Assembly: GCA_964593465.1 (NCBI GenBank)
Contig: CAZQJY010000001.1
Location: 62,001 to 126,000, forward strand
Length of the DNA stretch: 64,000 nucleotides
Origin: Mycosynbacter sp964593465
Lineage (GTDB): Bacteria > Patescibacteriota > Saccharimonadia > Saccharimonadales > Saccharimonadaceae
Direction: 5' to 3'
Below the pieces are notes generated by a model. That model was not told where the DNA came from and made no database searches. It worked only from the letters and a program-made list of their open reading frames with translations. Position 1 is the stretch's first letter. The number at the start of each line of letters is the position of its first letter. Both the position numbers and the translations under genes were made by a program. Positions 1 through 7,728 of the stretch are shown one piece after another.

Positions 1-146
1 CGCATCGTGACAACATCAAGCAACCTTCGCTTATCCTGATACCCTTGATGCAGATGAGAGAGACGTGCAGGCACAGAGCGACTCGCACGCGATACTGTAC
101 CGTGTGTCTGCTCCCGGCTAAATGGATACTTCAGACGCTCTGCCAT
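1..146 (-). CDS. partial hypothetical protein running off the left edge
   Basis: An open minus-strand frame starts with ATG at 146 and reads to the window edge without a stop (MAERLKYPFSREQTHG and on, about 48 residues visible). It is basic and has no recognisable domain. A TATAGT -10-like hexamer lies 8 nt before the ATG, with TTGGAA about 16 bp further up, the leaderless arrangement seen at many genes in this window. The start is therefore credible although the product is unknown and most of the gene lies outside. Confidence 0.45.
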   Translation of the reverse strand, partial: MAERLKYPFSREQTHGTVSRASRSVPARLSHLHQGYQDKRRLLDVVTM

Positions 147-187
147 ATACCTTCACTATACCCCTGTTGCATCTACTTCCAAAGCAA

Positions 188-215
188 AAGCGTCTTGCGA
201 AGAAGCAAGACGCTT
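188..215 (-). terminator. rho-independent terminator of mscL
   Basis: An 11-bp perfect stem (AAGCGTCTTGC / GCAAGACGCTT, 6-nt loop) is followed on the minus strand by a T-rich tract. It begins 19 nt after the mscL stop codon. Confidence 0.75.
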
Positions 216-233
216 CGTAAGTGGTCGATAAGA

Positions 234-674
234 CTAGCTTTTCTTCTTGTCGAGCTTATCGAGCTTGGCAAAGTGGATGATGGCATAGATCACCAAAGCC
301 GTAGCTGTAAGTGTAATGGCCGAAGACACAAATGCACCCCAAGCAAAATCAGCGTTACGACCCCACAGCTCTACGCGCCATGTCGCTGACTGCAAACCTT
401 GCTGCGAGCCTACGATAAACTGCACGACTGGGTTGATAAAGCCTTCGACGAGCTTCTTCACCGTGTCGCCCGCTGCAGTACCAATCGCGAGACCGACCGC
501 AAGCCCTACGACACCTTGTGTCCGGATAAATTCCACAAAACCGCTCGCGTGACCTTTTGTAGCTGTACGTGCTTGCTTGCGCGCTTCGGCTGCACGTTCT
601 TTCGCTGCCTCGGCCTTAGCCTTTGCTTTTGCGGCCGCGGTCGGTTTTTTCTTGGTAGTATCTTTTGTTGCCAT
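234..674 (-). CDS. mscL: MscL-type large-conductance mechanosensitive channel
   Basis: 146 residues. MscL forms a homopentameric inner-membrane channel that opens under membrane tension and releases solutes on osmotic downshock. A Lys/Ala-rich N-terminal extension (residues about 1-45, predicted charged helix) precedes the first membrane segment, which carries the family signature FIRTQGVVGLAVGLAIGTA, then KKLVEGFINPV and a second membrane segment (about 112-135), ending in a short basic helix KLDKLDKKK. Canonical MscL is about 130-150 residues, but its N-terminus is short, so the long Ala/Lys extension is unusual. Start: ATG at 674 is preferred over GTG at 680 because AAGGTG lies 3 nt upstream of it, a close but usable Shine-Dalgarno. 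A strong terminator follows. It stands alone between unrelated genes. Confidence 0.85.
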   Translation of the reverse strand: MATKDTTKKKPTAAAKAKAKAEAAKERAAEARKQARTATKGHASGFVEFIRTQGVVGLAVGLAIGTAAGDTVKKLVEGFINPVVQFIVGSQQGLQSATWRVELWGRNADFAWGAFVSSAITLTATALVIYAIIHFAKLDKLDKKKS

Positions 675-762
675 AATCACCTTATCTCCACACCCGTTGT
701 TACACCTTGTTGTTACGCCAAATTATATCATATCAGGGAAAGTTAGGAGGAAAAATAGGTGT

Positions 763-807
763 TGTAGCGACCCGGCGAGCATGGTAGTGCTCAGCCGGGT
801 CGCTACA
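763..807 (-). terminator. rho-independent terminator after the 134-aa ORF
   Basis: A long hairpin has a 14-bp outer stem (TGTAGCGACCCGGC / GCCGGGTCGCTACA) continued by GAGCA/TGCTC. On the minus strand it is followed by ACACCTATTTTTCC. It begins 15 nt after the stop at 822. Confidence 0.8.
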
Positions 808-821
808 GTGTTCGCCTCGGA

Positions 822-1226
822 TTACGAGGCGAAGAACATAGGGGTTGCCACAGGCGTCACACCCAGCTCGTCGACCAGCTCCTGGAACCTGCTCGTCGGC
901 TTGTACTCGATCGCAACGGGAGTGTACGCGTCATACGGCTCATCGGAACCTCTGAGTTGGTACGAGATAGTCCCGTCCCGATGCTCGTGCCGATCATAGC
1001 GCGCGCAGTAGACGTAGCCATGATACACGAGCCAGCAGAGCGCCCGCTTGAACTTCGATGCCGACAGCGGCTGACCCGCGACCTCGAGTCTCTCCCCGAC
1101 AACGGCATCGCCGTAACTATCGTACCCAGCCTCACCGCGCACAGCGCTGAATCGCAGACATGCTTCCCTGCTAGCAAGGCAACGAACTACCGCAGAAAGT
1201 TCTGCGGTCTCTCTCATGCTACTCAT
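822..1226 (-). CDS. hypothetical protein, 134 aa
   Basis: I do not recognise this protein. The start at 1226 (MSSMRETAELSAVVRC) is chosen because GGAGG sits 5 nt upstream; the frame is open for another 53 codons above this, but that stretch contains the argS terminator. The product is soluble, has no membrane segment or signal peptide, and is rich in Tyr and Arg in the middle (CWLVYHGYVYCARYDRHEH). It may be a small winged-helix-like fold, but nothing proves that. It is flanked by the argS terminator upstream and its own terminator downstream, so it is a single-gene unit. Confidence 0.6.
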   Translation of the reverse strand: MSSMRETAELSAVVRCLASREACLRFSAVRGEAGYDSYGDAVVGERLEVAGQPLSASKFKRALCWLVYHGYVYCARYDRHEHRDGTISYQLRGSDEPYDAYTPVAIEYKPTSRFQELVDELGVTPVATPMFFAS

Positions 1227-1303
1227 TTTTCCTCCAAATTGTTCACACAGCCAGGGAATCTCCCCTTGACTGGACACCTCATCGCTTCTCTTACTCATCC
1301 GGA

Positions 1304-1338
1304 GAAAAAGAAGTCGCCGCTCTTTGGTGGGAGCGGCG
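1304..1338 (-). terminator. terminator of argS
   Basis: The GC-rich stem CGCCGCTC/GAGCGGCG (1315-1322 with 1331-1338) is followed on minus by TTCTTTTTCTCC. It lies about 120 nt beyond the argS stop. Confidence 0.65.
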
Positions 1339-1459
1339 AGTGAGGATTCTGGTGAAAATGAAAACTTCTCGACGCTACACATCAATAAACATCACGAGGC
1401 AGAGGTTGCCGCGGAGTTCTGTTGTGTTGTTTCGAAATGTCTTCACGACTTGGATTATA

Positions 1460-3148
1460 CTACATTTTGTCTGGTGCAACAATACCCAAAATCATGAGCC
1501 CTGCACGCAGCGTATCGGCATAGAGCGCCACAAGCGCGAGGCGGTGCTGCTCGTGGTCACTGCCCACCACTTGATTTACCTCATAATAGCGATTGAATTC
1601 TTGCGCGAGCTCAAATAGATAATTGCAGATATGATGCGGTGCAAGTTCGCGAATCGCCACATCGACAACTTCATGGTATTCACCTAGTTTGCGCACGAGC
1701 GCACGGTCTTCGACACGCACGTCGGCTAATTGGCCAGCACTACCATCGGCTTTTTCAAGGATGCGGCGAGCACGAGCATGTGCATATTGCAGGTATGGAC
1801 CGGAATTTCCCTGTAAGCTCACCGTTTCGTCAAGATTGAACGCGATATCGCCACCCAAACGATACTTGGCAAACGCATACTTAATCGCGCCAATCACCAC
1901 ATCATTCACAAGCTTTTCATCTTGTACAAGCTCGGCTACCTTTTCACGCACGGCATCCACTACGTCGATACCACGCGTCACATTACCAAGCCGTGAGCTC
2001 ATCTTGCTGCCATCACCAAATCGCACCGTGCCGTTGGTAAAGTGCGTCATCGTACCAACAAGCTCAGGGCGAAATGCCTCGGCCGCTGCAAACACTACGC
2101 GCATGTATTCCTTTTGATCGTTGCCTGTCAGCAAATAGCGATGATCAAAGTCGTAGTCAGCTTTTTCTTTCCAGATCACGCCGATATCCTTGGTTTCATA
2201 CGTTGGCAAGCCCTTGCTGGTAATAAATACACGGGTATGCAGGTGCTTGGATTCGTCGCCCTCAAACACTACCGCGCCGTCCGACTCTTTGAGCTTACCA
2301 GCCGCAAGCTGCTCTCGCACGACTTCTAGCCCCACAGGCGCTGTCTCACTCTCTGGGTAATACTTGAGTGGCATGGTTTCGATCAGCGCATAAAACGCCT
2401 CGAAGTAGTCAAAGCTCCACTGGCGCGTCACCCAATACAGCTTCGCTAAGTTTGATTCGTGATCATTGCTATCGTGGAAGCCATAGNNNNNNNNNNCATA
2501 GATCGTTTTGTTGAGCTCATCGATATCCTGTTTGACCGCCTCGTCGTCTTCGTAGGCTTTTGCGCCCACCACGTAGCAGCCGCTAATCCAACGCGCCCGC
2601 GCAAACGGATCCGCCTCAATCGCGTCGAGTCCCACAGGATCGTCACTACCAAGCTCATGACGCATACCCCACAAACACTTCGCCACATGCAAACCTACAT
2701 CCCCGCCAAAGCTAGTGCGGTGTAGCCGCGCGCCGCCTACGAGGAACAAACGCGATACGATGTCACCAAAAATCGTCTGATACAAGTGACCTGTGTGCAG
2801 CTCCTTGAATGCATTTGGACAGCTATACTCAAACACTATGTTTTGTCCAGAGTACACTGGTGTCGGGTTTTTCTGTGTCAATGCCAAAAGTGCACCTGGC
2901 TTGAGCGTAATGTTTAAGAATCCAGGCCCTGCGACCTCTACTTTTTCATATTCACCACTCTCGGATAATGTCTCGGCGAGCTTTTCAGCAATGGCACGTG
3001 GATTTTGCCCCAGTGACCCCGCAAGTCGCATCGCGACATTAGTAGTGTAATCACCAAATTGCACCTCAGGACGTGACAATACTGGCACCTGCTCGATATC
3101 AAATTCAGTTTTTATCGCCTCTGCAATAGTATGAGAGAGTTGTTCCAT
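1460..3148 (-). CDS. argS: arginyl-tRNA synthetase (contains a 10-N assembly gap)
   Basis: Class I aminoacyl-tRNA synthetase that charges tRNA-Arg with arginine. It reads 562 codons including four unknown ones. In order: N-terminal Add1-like domain (1-100), the HIGH-type motif HTGH at about 118-121 in FKELHTGHL, catalytic Rossmann fold, the KMSK-type motif KMSSR at about 381, and the C-terminal DALR anticodon-binding domain (about 440-562; YLQYAHARARRILEKA). Start is ATG at 3148, reading MEQLSHTIAEAIKTEF. A run of ten N at 2487-2496 interrupts the gene between TIY and YGFH, but the frame is kept on both sides. The gap is probably spurious, because both flanks carry CATAG (see findings). The terminator lies at 1304-1338. 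Confidence 0.95.
   Translation of the reverse strand: MEQLSHTIAEAIKTEFDIEQVPVLSRPEVQFGDYTTNVAMRLAGSLGQNPRAIAEKLAETLSESGEYEKVEVAGPGFLNITLKPGALLALTQKNPTPVYSGQNIVFEYSCPNAFKELHTGHLYQTIFGDIVSRLFLVGGARLHRTSFGGDVGLHVAKCLWGMRHELGSDDPVGLDAIEADPFARARWISGCYVVGAKAYEDDEAVKQDIDELNKTIYXXXXYGFHDSNDHESNLAKLYWVTRQWSFDYFEAFYALIETMPLKYYPESETAPVGLEVVREQLAAGKLKESDGAVVFEGDESKHLHTRVFITSKGLPTYETKDIGVIWKEKADYDFDHRYLLTGNDQKEYMRVVFAAAEAFRPELVGTMTHFTNGTVRFGDGSKMSSRLGNVTRGIDVVDAVREKVAELVQDEKLVNDVVIGAIKYAFAKYRLGGDIAFNLDETVSLQGNSGPYLQYAHARARRILEKADGSAGQLADVRVEDRALVRKLGEYHEVVDVAIRELAPHHICNYLFELAQEFNRYYEVNQVVGSDHEQHRLALVALYADTLRAGLMILGIVAPDKM
2487..2496. other. assembly gap of ten N inside argS
   Basis: Ten consecutive N. 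The bases before are CCATAG and after are CATAGATCG, a 5-bp shared end that suggests two overlapping contig ends were joined with a placeholder rather than that sequence is missing. Confidence 0.95.
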
Positions 3149-3190
3149 AGGGGTAATTATACCATAATTGCCCGCACCACCCCTGAAAAA

Positions 3191-3364
3191 CTATGCAGAT
3201 TCTGCAAAAGCGTTGGAGTTCGACACACCAAGCTCTTCGGCACCGCCAGACACAGGCATCAACCCTTGCACCTGTTCGACAAGGAAATTCAGCACACGCA
3301 TATCATCGCCCGCACCAATCTGCGCTGTTTCGAATTCATATATACCGTGAGTTACTTTGTCCAT
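3191..3364 (-). CDS. small hypothetical protein, 57 aa
   Basis: The minus-strand ORF begins ATG 3364 (MDKVTHGIYEFETAQIGAG) and ends at TAG 3191, giving a small acidic soluble peptide with no recognised family. Support for a real gene is mainly its promoter: TTGACT-N17-TAATAT with TGC in front of the -10 (3397-3425), pointing at this ORF with a leader of about 25 nt rich in A. No clear Shine-Dalgarno is seen. It lies between pyrG and argS; because no terminator separates it from argS, transcription may read on into argS (stop at 3191, argS start at 3148). Confidence 0.5.
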   Translation of the reverse strand: MDKVTHGIYEFETAQIGAGDDMRVLNFLVEQVQGLMPVSGGAEELGVSNSNAFAESA

Positions 3365-3396
3365 TACTGTTTCTTTTTAATTACGTTTATAGCTCA

Positions 3397-3425
3397 ATAT
3401 TAGCATAAACATTATAAAAAGTCAA
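3397..3425 (-). promoter_or_regulatory. extended -10 promoter for the 57-aa ORF and probably argS
   Basis: Minus strand: TTGACT (3420-3425), 17-bp spacer ending TATGC, then TAATAT (3397-3402). The same TTTTATAATGTTTATGCTAA core recurs at 5634-5662. Confidence 0.7.
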
Positions 3426-3429
3426 TAGT

Positions 3430-5016
3430 CTATCGTTTACCCAAAGCAGCTCGGACCAACCCCACAAACAAAGGGTGTGCTCGCATTGGCCGCGAACGAA
3501 ACTCTGGATGCGCCTGGGTTGCTACAAAGAAATCGTGTTCGAGGGCTTCAACAAATTCTACCAACGTACCCTCTGGACTAGTGCCAACAATACGCAGTCC
3601 ACCGTCTTCTATGCTCTGGCGAAATTCGTTGTTCACTTCGTAACGATGGCGGTGACGCTCAGTTACTTCTGTTGCACCATAGAGTCCCGCTATCTTAGAA
3701 TCAGCCTCTAATATCGCAGGGTAGTCACCGAGTCGCAAAGTACCGCCTGTCGATTCTAGCCCTTCTTGTCCATCCATAATGTAAATTACTTTATGTGGTG
3801 TTACATCATCAAACTCTGCGCTGTTAGCATCTGCGAGGCCACTCCTGCGTGCCGCCGCAATAGCTGCCACCTGCATACCCAAACAAATACCTAGGTATGG
3901 CTTGTTGTGCGTCAGTGCGTACTCTGCAGCCGCAATTTTGCCCTCCACACCACGTGCGCCAAATCCGCCAGGCACCAAGATTGCATCTACACCTGCAAAA
4001 TCCTCATCACTCGCCTGCTCTGCATTGATCCACACTAGTTCAAGTTGCGCCTTCTCTGTCCACGCCGCAGCCTTGAGTGCCTCTATGACAGAAATATACG
4101 TATCGTCGTTGTGCATATATTTTGCCACCATGCCCACACGTACTTTTGGTGCCTCTACATCCGATTCGCGGACAATCAGCTGCTGCCATGTGTCGAGTGC
4201 GGGCTCTGTAGTATTGCCTGTAAACTGCGTCAGTACGTCGTTGATACCACTTCTAGCAATTGTAAGTGGAATCTCGTATACCGTACTGGCATTTGGCATC
4301 ATAATTACATGGTCGCGCGCAACGCCGCCAAACATGGCGATTTTGTCGCCAATTGATTCTGGCGCTGGGTCATCTGTACGCACCACGAGGCAGTCTGGCA
4401 TAATGCCAAAGCTACGGAGATCTTTGAGCGCGTTTTGGGCTGGCTTGGTCTTAAATTCATGACTAGTATTGATATGGGGTACATACACCACATGCACATA
4501 CAGACAGTTTTCGCGGCCTACGCGCGATGCAAATTCACGAATTGCCTCGATGAAGCTCAGACCCTCATAATCACCCACCGTGCCGCCAATTTCTACAAAG
4601 TGCACGTCGCTACCTGCACCAGATTTTTCTATCGCGTCTTGGATCGCGTTTGTGAGATGCGGCACTAGCTGCACTGTCTTACCGCCAAATTTGCCCGCGC
4701 GTTCATCTTCTATGAGCTGGCGCAGCAACCTACCAGAGAGCGTAGCAGACTCTTGCGTCACCTCTATGTCTAGAAATCGCTCGTAATGCCCGAGATCCAA
4801 ATCCGTCTCGGCACCGTCGCGCGTCACAAAACACTCGCCGTGCTCGACAGGATTTAAAAGACCCGCATCTACATTGAGATACGGATCACATTTCTGAATC
4901 GTTACATTAACACCTTTGGCTTGCAACACCGCACCCATACTTGCCGCAGTAATGCCTTTGCCAACTCCAGACAGAACCCCGCCTGTTACAAAGATATATT
5001 TTCTGGTTTTCCCCAT
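3430..5016 (-). CDS. pyrG: CTP synthase
   Basis: 528 residues. It converts UTP to CTP using ATP and glutamine, the last step of pyrimidine nucleotide synthesis. The N-terminal synthetase domain (about 1-268) has the P-loop in TGGVLSGVGKGITAAS. The C-terminal class I glutamine amidotransferase domain (about 290-525) has the nucleophile in GICLGMQ (Cys about 378) and the closing HPEF motif. ATG at 5016 is preferred over ATG at 5034, because GGGAGA lies just upstream of it (GGGAGACTAAC-ATG). Length matches the family. It is a single gene, with a 20-residue-rich TATAAT-like stretch upstream near 5045. Confidence 0.96.
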   Translation of the reverse strand: MGKTRKYIFVTGGVLSGVGKGITAASMGAVLQAKGVNVTIQKCDPYLNVDAGLLNPVEHGECFVTRDGAETDLDLGHYERFLDIEVTQESATLSGRLLRQLIEDERAGKFGGKTVQLVPHLTNAIQDAIEKSGAGSDVHFVEIGGTVGDYEGLSFIEAIREFASRVGRENCLYVHVVYVPHINTSHEFKTKPAQNALKDLRSFGIMPDCLVVRTDDPAPESIGDKIAMFGGVARDHVIMMPNASTVYEIPLTIARSGINDVLTQFTGNTTEPALDTWQQLIVRESDVEAPKVRVGMVAKYMHNDDTYISVIEALKAAAWTEKAQLELVWINAEQASDEDFAGVDAILVPGGFGARGVEGKIAAAEYALTHNKPYLGICLGMQVAAIAAARRSGLADANSAEFDDVTPHKVIYIMDGQEGLESTGGTLRLGDYPAILEADSKIAGLYGATEVTERHRHRYEVNNEFRQSIEDGGLRIVGTSPEGTLVEFVEALEHDFFVATQAHPEFRSRPMRAHPLFVGLVRAALGKR

Positions 5017-5093
5017 GTTAGTCTCCCTGTCCATGGGATTTTATTATAACATAGGCGAAGCGAGAGAGACAGGAGTGTACTGTTGACCATCAG

Positions 5094-5624
5094 CTACTGC
5101 TGTTTTGGTGATCTAGGGTGACGGATAAAACGATATTCACTGGGATTTGTCATTGGTCGCTCTCGAAAACCCGCCGTATCGAGGACACCCATGCTGCCAA
5201 AATTACCTTTATCGACGTTAGCTATCAGTATCCCTCCGCCCTCGTCTGCTTGACGAGCGATTATACCAAGAGCTCCTCGTGCGAGCTTCTTGCCACGCCA
5301 ATCTTTGTCAATCCAGTACGATACTTCTTTGGTGTTCTTTTCGTCAGTCTCCACGACGTCGATACCACCAACTAGTTGGTCACCTACCCAAATACCGTTC
5401 CGACTACCCTCTTCTTCATTCTCGATGTGTGCTCTTAAGCCATCTGCATCTCTGTACATATCTTGCAAATGCAGTCCACCCTTGCGCATACGCTCTTTAT
5501 TCTGCTCATCGCCCACAAGAGCCATATATGCCTCAGCATCATCGAGAGTAAGTGGTTGCACCTTGATATCTGGCGCGACCTCTTGGTTGGGAGAATTGTT
5601 TATTTTCGATCTTTCTATTGACAT
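5094..5624 (-). CDS. GNAT-family N-acetyltransferase (RimJ/RimL-like)
   Basis: 176 residues. It is predicted to transfer acetyl from acetyl-CoA to an amine, the substrate being unknown. After about 25 disordered residues the fold runs through LTLDDAEAYMALV, the beta strands WVGDQLVGGIDVVE and EVSYWIDKDWRGKKLARGAL. The last contains the R-G-K-K-L-A pyrophosphate-binding loop of motif A (about residues 110-116). It ends with NFGSMGVLDTAGFRE, typical of motif B. The start at 5624 sits only 9 nt after the -10 TAAAAT, so the mRNA is probably leaderless or nearly so. There are no operon partners. Confidence 0.8.
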   Translation of the reverse strand: MSIERSKINNSPNQEVAPDIKVQPLTLDDAEAYMALVGDEQNKERMRKGGLHLQDMYRDADGLRAHIENEEEGSRNGIWVGDQLVGGIDVVETDEKNTKEVSYWIDKDWRGKKLARGALGIIARQADEGGGILIANVDKGNFGSMGVLDTAGFRERPMTNPSEYRFIRHPRSPKQQ

Positions 5625-5633
5625 TGTTAGTCT

Positions 5634-5662
5634 ATTTTAGCATAAACATTATAAAAAGTCAA
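5634..5662 (-). promoter_or_regulatory. promoter of the GNAT gene (near-leaderless)
   Basis: Minus strand: TTGACT (5657-5662), 17 bp, then TAAAAT (5634-5639) preceded by TGC. ATG follows 9 nt after the -10, giving a leader of only a few nucleotides. Confidence 0.7.
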
Positions 5663-5716
5663 TTTTTTATTGTATACTATCCGTACGCTGATCAAGACGA
5701 GATGAAAGGATTCACC

Positions 5717-5980
5717 ATGAAGCTCATCGTCGCAAGCAGCAAAACCACCCAAGAAGAATTCATGCCTATGGGGCGTGCAGATGATCATCTCCGTAAGCTT
5801 ACGGCCATCGCCGAAGGGCATGATCTCGACGAGTACGTACTACCCTATTTCGACGATGGCGAGATGTATGCATTTGTCATCACCGAAATCCGTGTCGCTG
5901 GCCCGAGGTCATTTTCGGTCCGCATTACCCGCGGAGAGCGTGAGTTCAATCCACCACTCTCAGCTCGTATCGAGCTGTAA
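5717..5980 (+). CDS. hypothetical protein, 87 aa
   Basis: Start ATG 5717 with AAAGGA 6 nt upstream; a TATACT element lies near 5672. The product MKLIVASSKTTQEEF... is a small acidic soluble protein with predicted beta strands near its end (MYAFVITEIRVAGPRSFSVRITRG). I do not recognise the family. A strong terminator follows directly after the stop, so it is monocistronic and convergent with zwf. Confidence 0.65.
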   Translation: MKLIVASSKTTQEEFMPMGRADDHLRKLTAIAEGHDLDEYVLPYFDDGEMYAFVITEIRVAGPRSFSVRITRGEREFNPPLSARIEL

Positions 5981-6035
5981 CCCCGAGAAAGGAACTCTTG
6001 CAGCAAAGAGAAGCCTCTCGGGGCTTTTCCTTTTT
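5981..6035 (+). terminator. terminator between the 87-aa ORF and zwf
   Basis: CCCCGAGA (5981-5988) pairs with TCTCGGGG (6016-6023), with an inner CTCTT/AAGAG helix, followed by CTTTTCCTTTTT. It begins at the stop codon of the 87-aa gene and may also serve zwf from the other side. Confidence 0.85.
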
Positions 6036-7317
6036 ATCGCTCCAGTGTAAGCTCTAGTACCTGCTCGACTGTTGCGCCTTTTGGATACATACCGTCAAGC
6101 GCGTGCGACTGCCAAAATTCCACCAGTGGCTGCAGTACTTCCCAGCTACGAATTACCTCAGCATTAGATGTAAAGATATGTTTATGCCCACGAATCGCAT
6201 CGACAATCACCTGTTCGTAAGCGTCTGGCAATACTACGTCGGCTGGGTACGCAAACGAAAGCCGAGTTTCTTCGTACTCGTATTCATAGTTCGGCTTGAG
6301 CGTATTGAGTGCAATCTCGATCCCTTCTAGCGGATGAATGCGAAACGTCAGGCAATTTGTCTGAGCGGCGTGAAACTTCTTGAAATGCACTTTAATCTCG
6401 GTACGTTTTTGGTCGAGTGCCTTGCCTGTAGTAAGCACCAACGGCACACCCTGCCATTTATCGGCACGCGATTCTAGCTGCACCGACACAAACGTTTCAA
6501 CATTACTACGAGCATTGCCCACCTCGTCGCGGTAGCCATCGTATTGTGCTCGCACTGCCTGCTCCACACGAGCTGGCTCTAGTTTTTGCAGTGCTTCAAG
6601 CCGATGCTGTGACACCTGACTCCAGTGCATATCACCAGGAATATCCATAATTACAAGAGAAAGCAATTGCATCAAATGCCCTTGTACAAGGTCGCGTAAA
6701 GCGCCGGTTTGTTCATAAAATTGTGCTCTACCCTCTATATCTAACTGTTCAAGTGCATTCACTTCTATCTTTTCGATAGCAGAGTTGTTCCATACATGCG
6801 CAAACAATGCATTGTGAGCTCTGAAAGCCACGATGTTTTGTACCATTTCTTTGGCCAGGTAGTGATCAATGCGATACACCTGTGTATCATCATAAAATTC
6901 TTCTATCTGTTCGGCCATATGGCGTGCGCTTTCCAGGTCGGTACCAAATGGTTTTTCGAGCATGAGCTTTACTCTGTCATCATTGATACCTGCGCGGCCG
7001 AGGAGCTGCACAATCTGACCTGATGCCGCTGGTGGCACAGAGAGATAGATTAGCAACTGATCGTCTTCGCTCAGACTCACAACCTCACGGAGATGTTCGT
7101 AAGCAGCCGCATCCGCCAAATCCATTGTCACAATGTGCGTACGCTCAGCCAGCCCTGGATCACGAATCAGCATAGATGCTTCTACTTCGCGACGCGACAC
7201 GCCGATAATTTCTAGGTCGTTATATTCGCCTGTTTCTGCAATGCGCTCCAGTGCAGGGATAAGTTTACGGCGACTCAGATCACCAGTAATACCGAAGATA
7301 AGAAGTTTTGTAGTCAT
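6034..7317 (-). CDS. zwf: glucose-6-phosphate 1-dehydrogenase
   Basis: 427 residues. It oxidises glucose 6-phosphate to 6-phosphogluconolactone with NAD(P)+, the entry to the oxidative pentose phosphate pathway. The N-terminal Rossmann motif is IFGITGDLSRRKLIPAL (about 6-22, in place of GASGDLA). The active-site signature RIDHYLAKE lies near residue 150, followed by the C-terminal G6PD domain. It is shorter than the common 480-510 residues. ATG 7317 is favoured over the in-frame ATG at 7326, because the -10 TATAAT ends directly at 7327 and the transcript would start about 7 nt later, at this ATG. It is therefore very likely leaderless. Confidence 0.93.
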   Translation of the reverse strand: MTTKLLIFGITGDLSRRKLIPALERIAETGEYNDLEIIGVSRREVEASMLIRDPGLAERTHIVTMDLADAAAYEHLREVVSLSEDDQLLIYLSVPPAASGQIVQLLGRAGINDDRVKLMLEKPFGTDLESARHMAEQIEEFYDDTQVYRIDHYLAKEMVQNIVAFRAHNALFAHVWNNSAIEKIEVNALEQLDIEGRAQFYEQTGALRDLVQGHLMQLLSLVIMDIPGDMHWSQVSQHRLEALQKLEPARVEQAVRAQYDGYRDEVGNARSNVETFVSVQLESRADKWQGVPLVLTTGKALDQKRTEIKVHFKKFHAAQTNCLTFRIHPLEGIEIALNTLKPNYEYEYEETRLSFAYPADVVLPDAYEQVIVDAIRGHKHIFTSNAEVIRSWEVLQPLVEFWQSHALDGMYPKGATVEQVLELTLER

Positions 7318-7424
7318 ATATATCATATTATAGCACTTTGCACGGTGTAGCGTATTTGTAATTATACAAAAATTATAGTATTATATACATGTTCAGACTC
7401 AATGATACTAGGAGAGGAAATGTC

Positions 7425-7661
7425 ATGAACAAAAAGCTTCCTGACGAAGTCACAGCGTTCCAAAAACGAGTCGACCTCGTCATCACGCTCAGCAACCGGC
7501 TACCCAGCCAACTCAAGTGGATCACTAGTCCACTCAAGGCCAAGCTACCCCGGCTCAAGCAAGCATCGGATGCTGCCGCAATCAAGAGCGGCGACCCCCA
7601 TGTCTTCAGTATCCATCGGATCACCGACATCCGCAGCCACGAGCTGATCAACGGCTACTGA
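7425..7661 (+). CDS. small basic hypothetical protein, 78 aa
   Basis: ATG 7425 is chosen over the in-frame ATG at 7389 because GGAGAGG lies about 7 nt upstream. Product MNKKLPDEVTAFQKRVDL..., soluble, Lys/Arg/Leu-rich, probably helical; no family recognised. TATAGT/TATTAT elements just upstream (about 7376-7385) could be the promoter. It is followed within 20 nt by a near-perfect terminator, so it is a single small transcription unit divergent from zwf. Confidence 0.6.
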   Translation: MNKKLPDEVTAFQKRVDLVITLSNRLPSQLKWITSPLKAKLPRLKQASDAAAIKSGDPHVFSIHRITDIRSHELINGY

Positions 7662-7678
7662 GCCACCGACCCTCCTTG

Positions 7679-7722
7679 CCCGCACACCCCTATTAGTAGG
7701 GGTGTGCGGGTGCCTACTTTTT
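7679..7722 (+). terminator. strong terminator after the 78-aa ORF
   Basis: CCCGCACACCCCTA/TAGGGGTGTGCGGG stem with a TTAG loop, then GTGCCTACTTTTT. Confidence 0.85.
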
Positions 7723-7728
7723 AGAACT

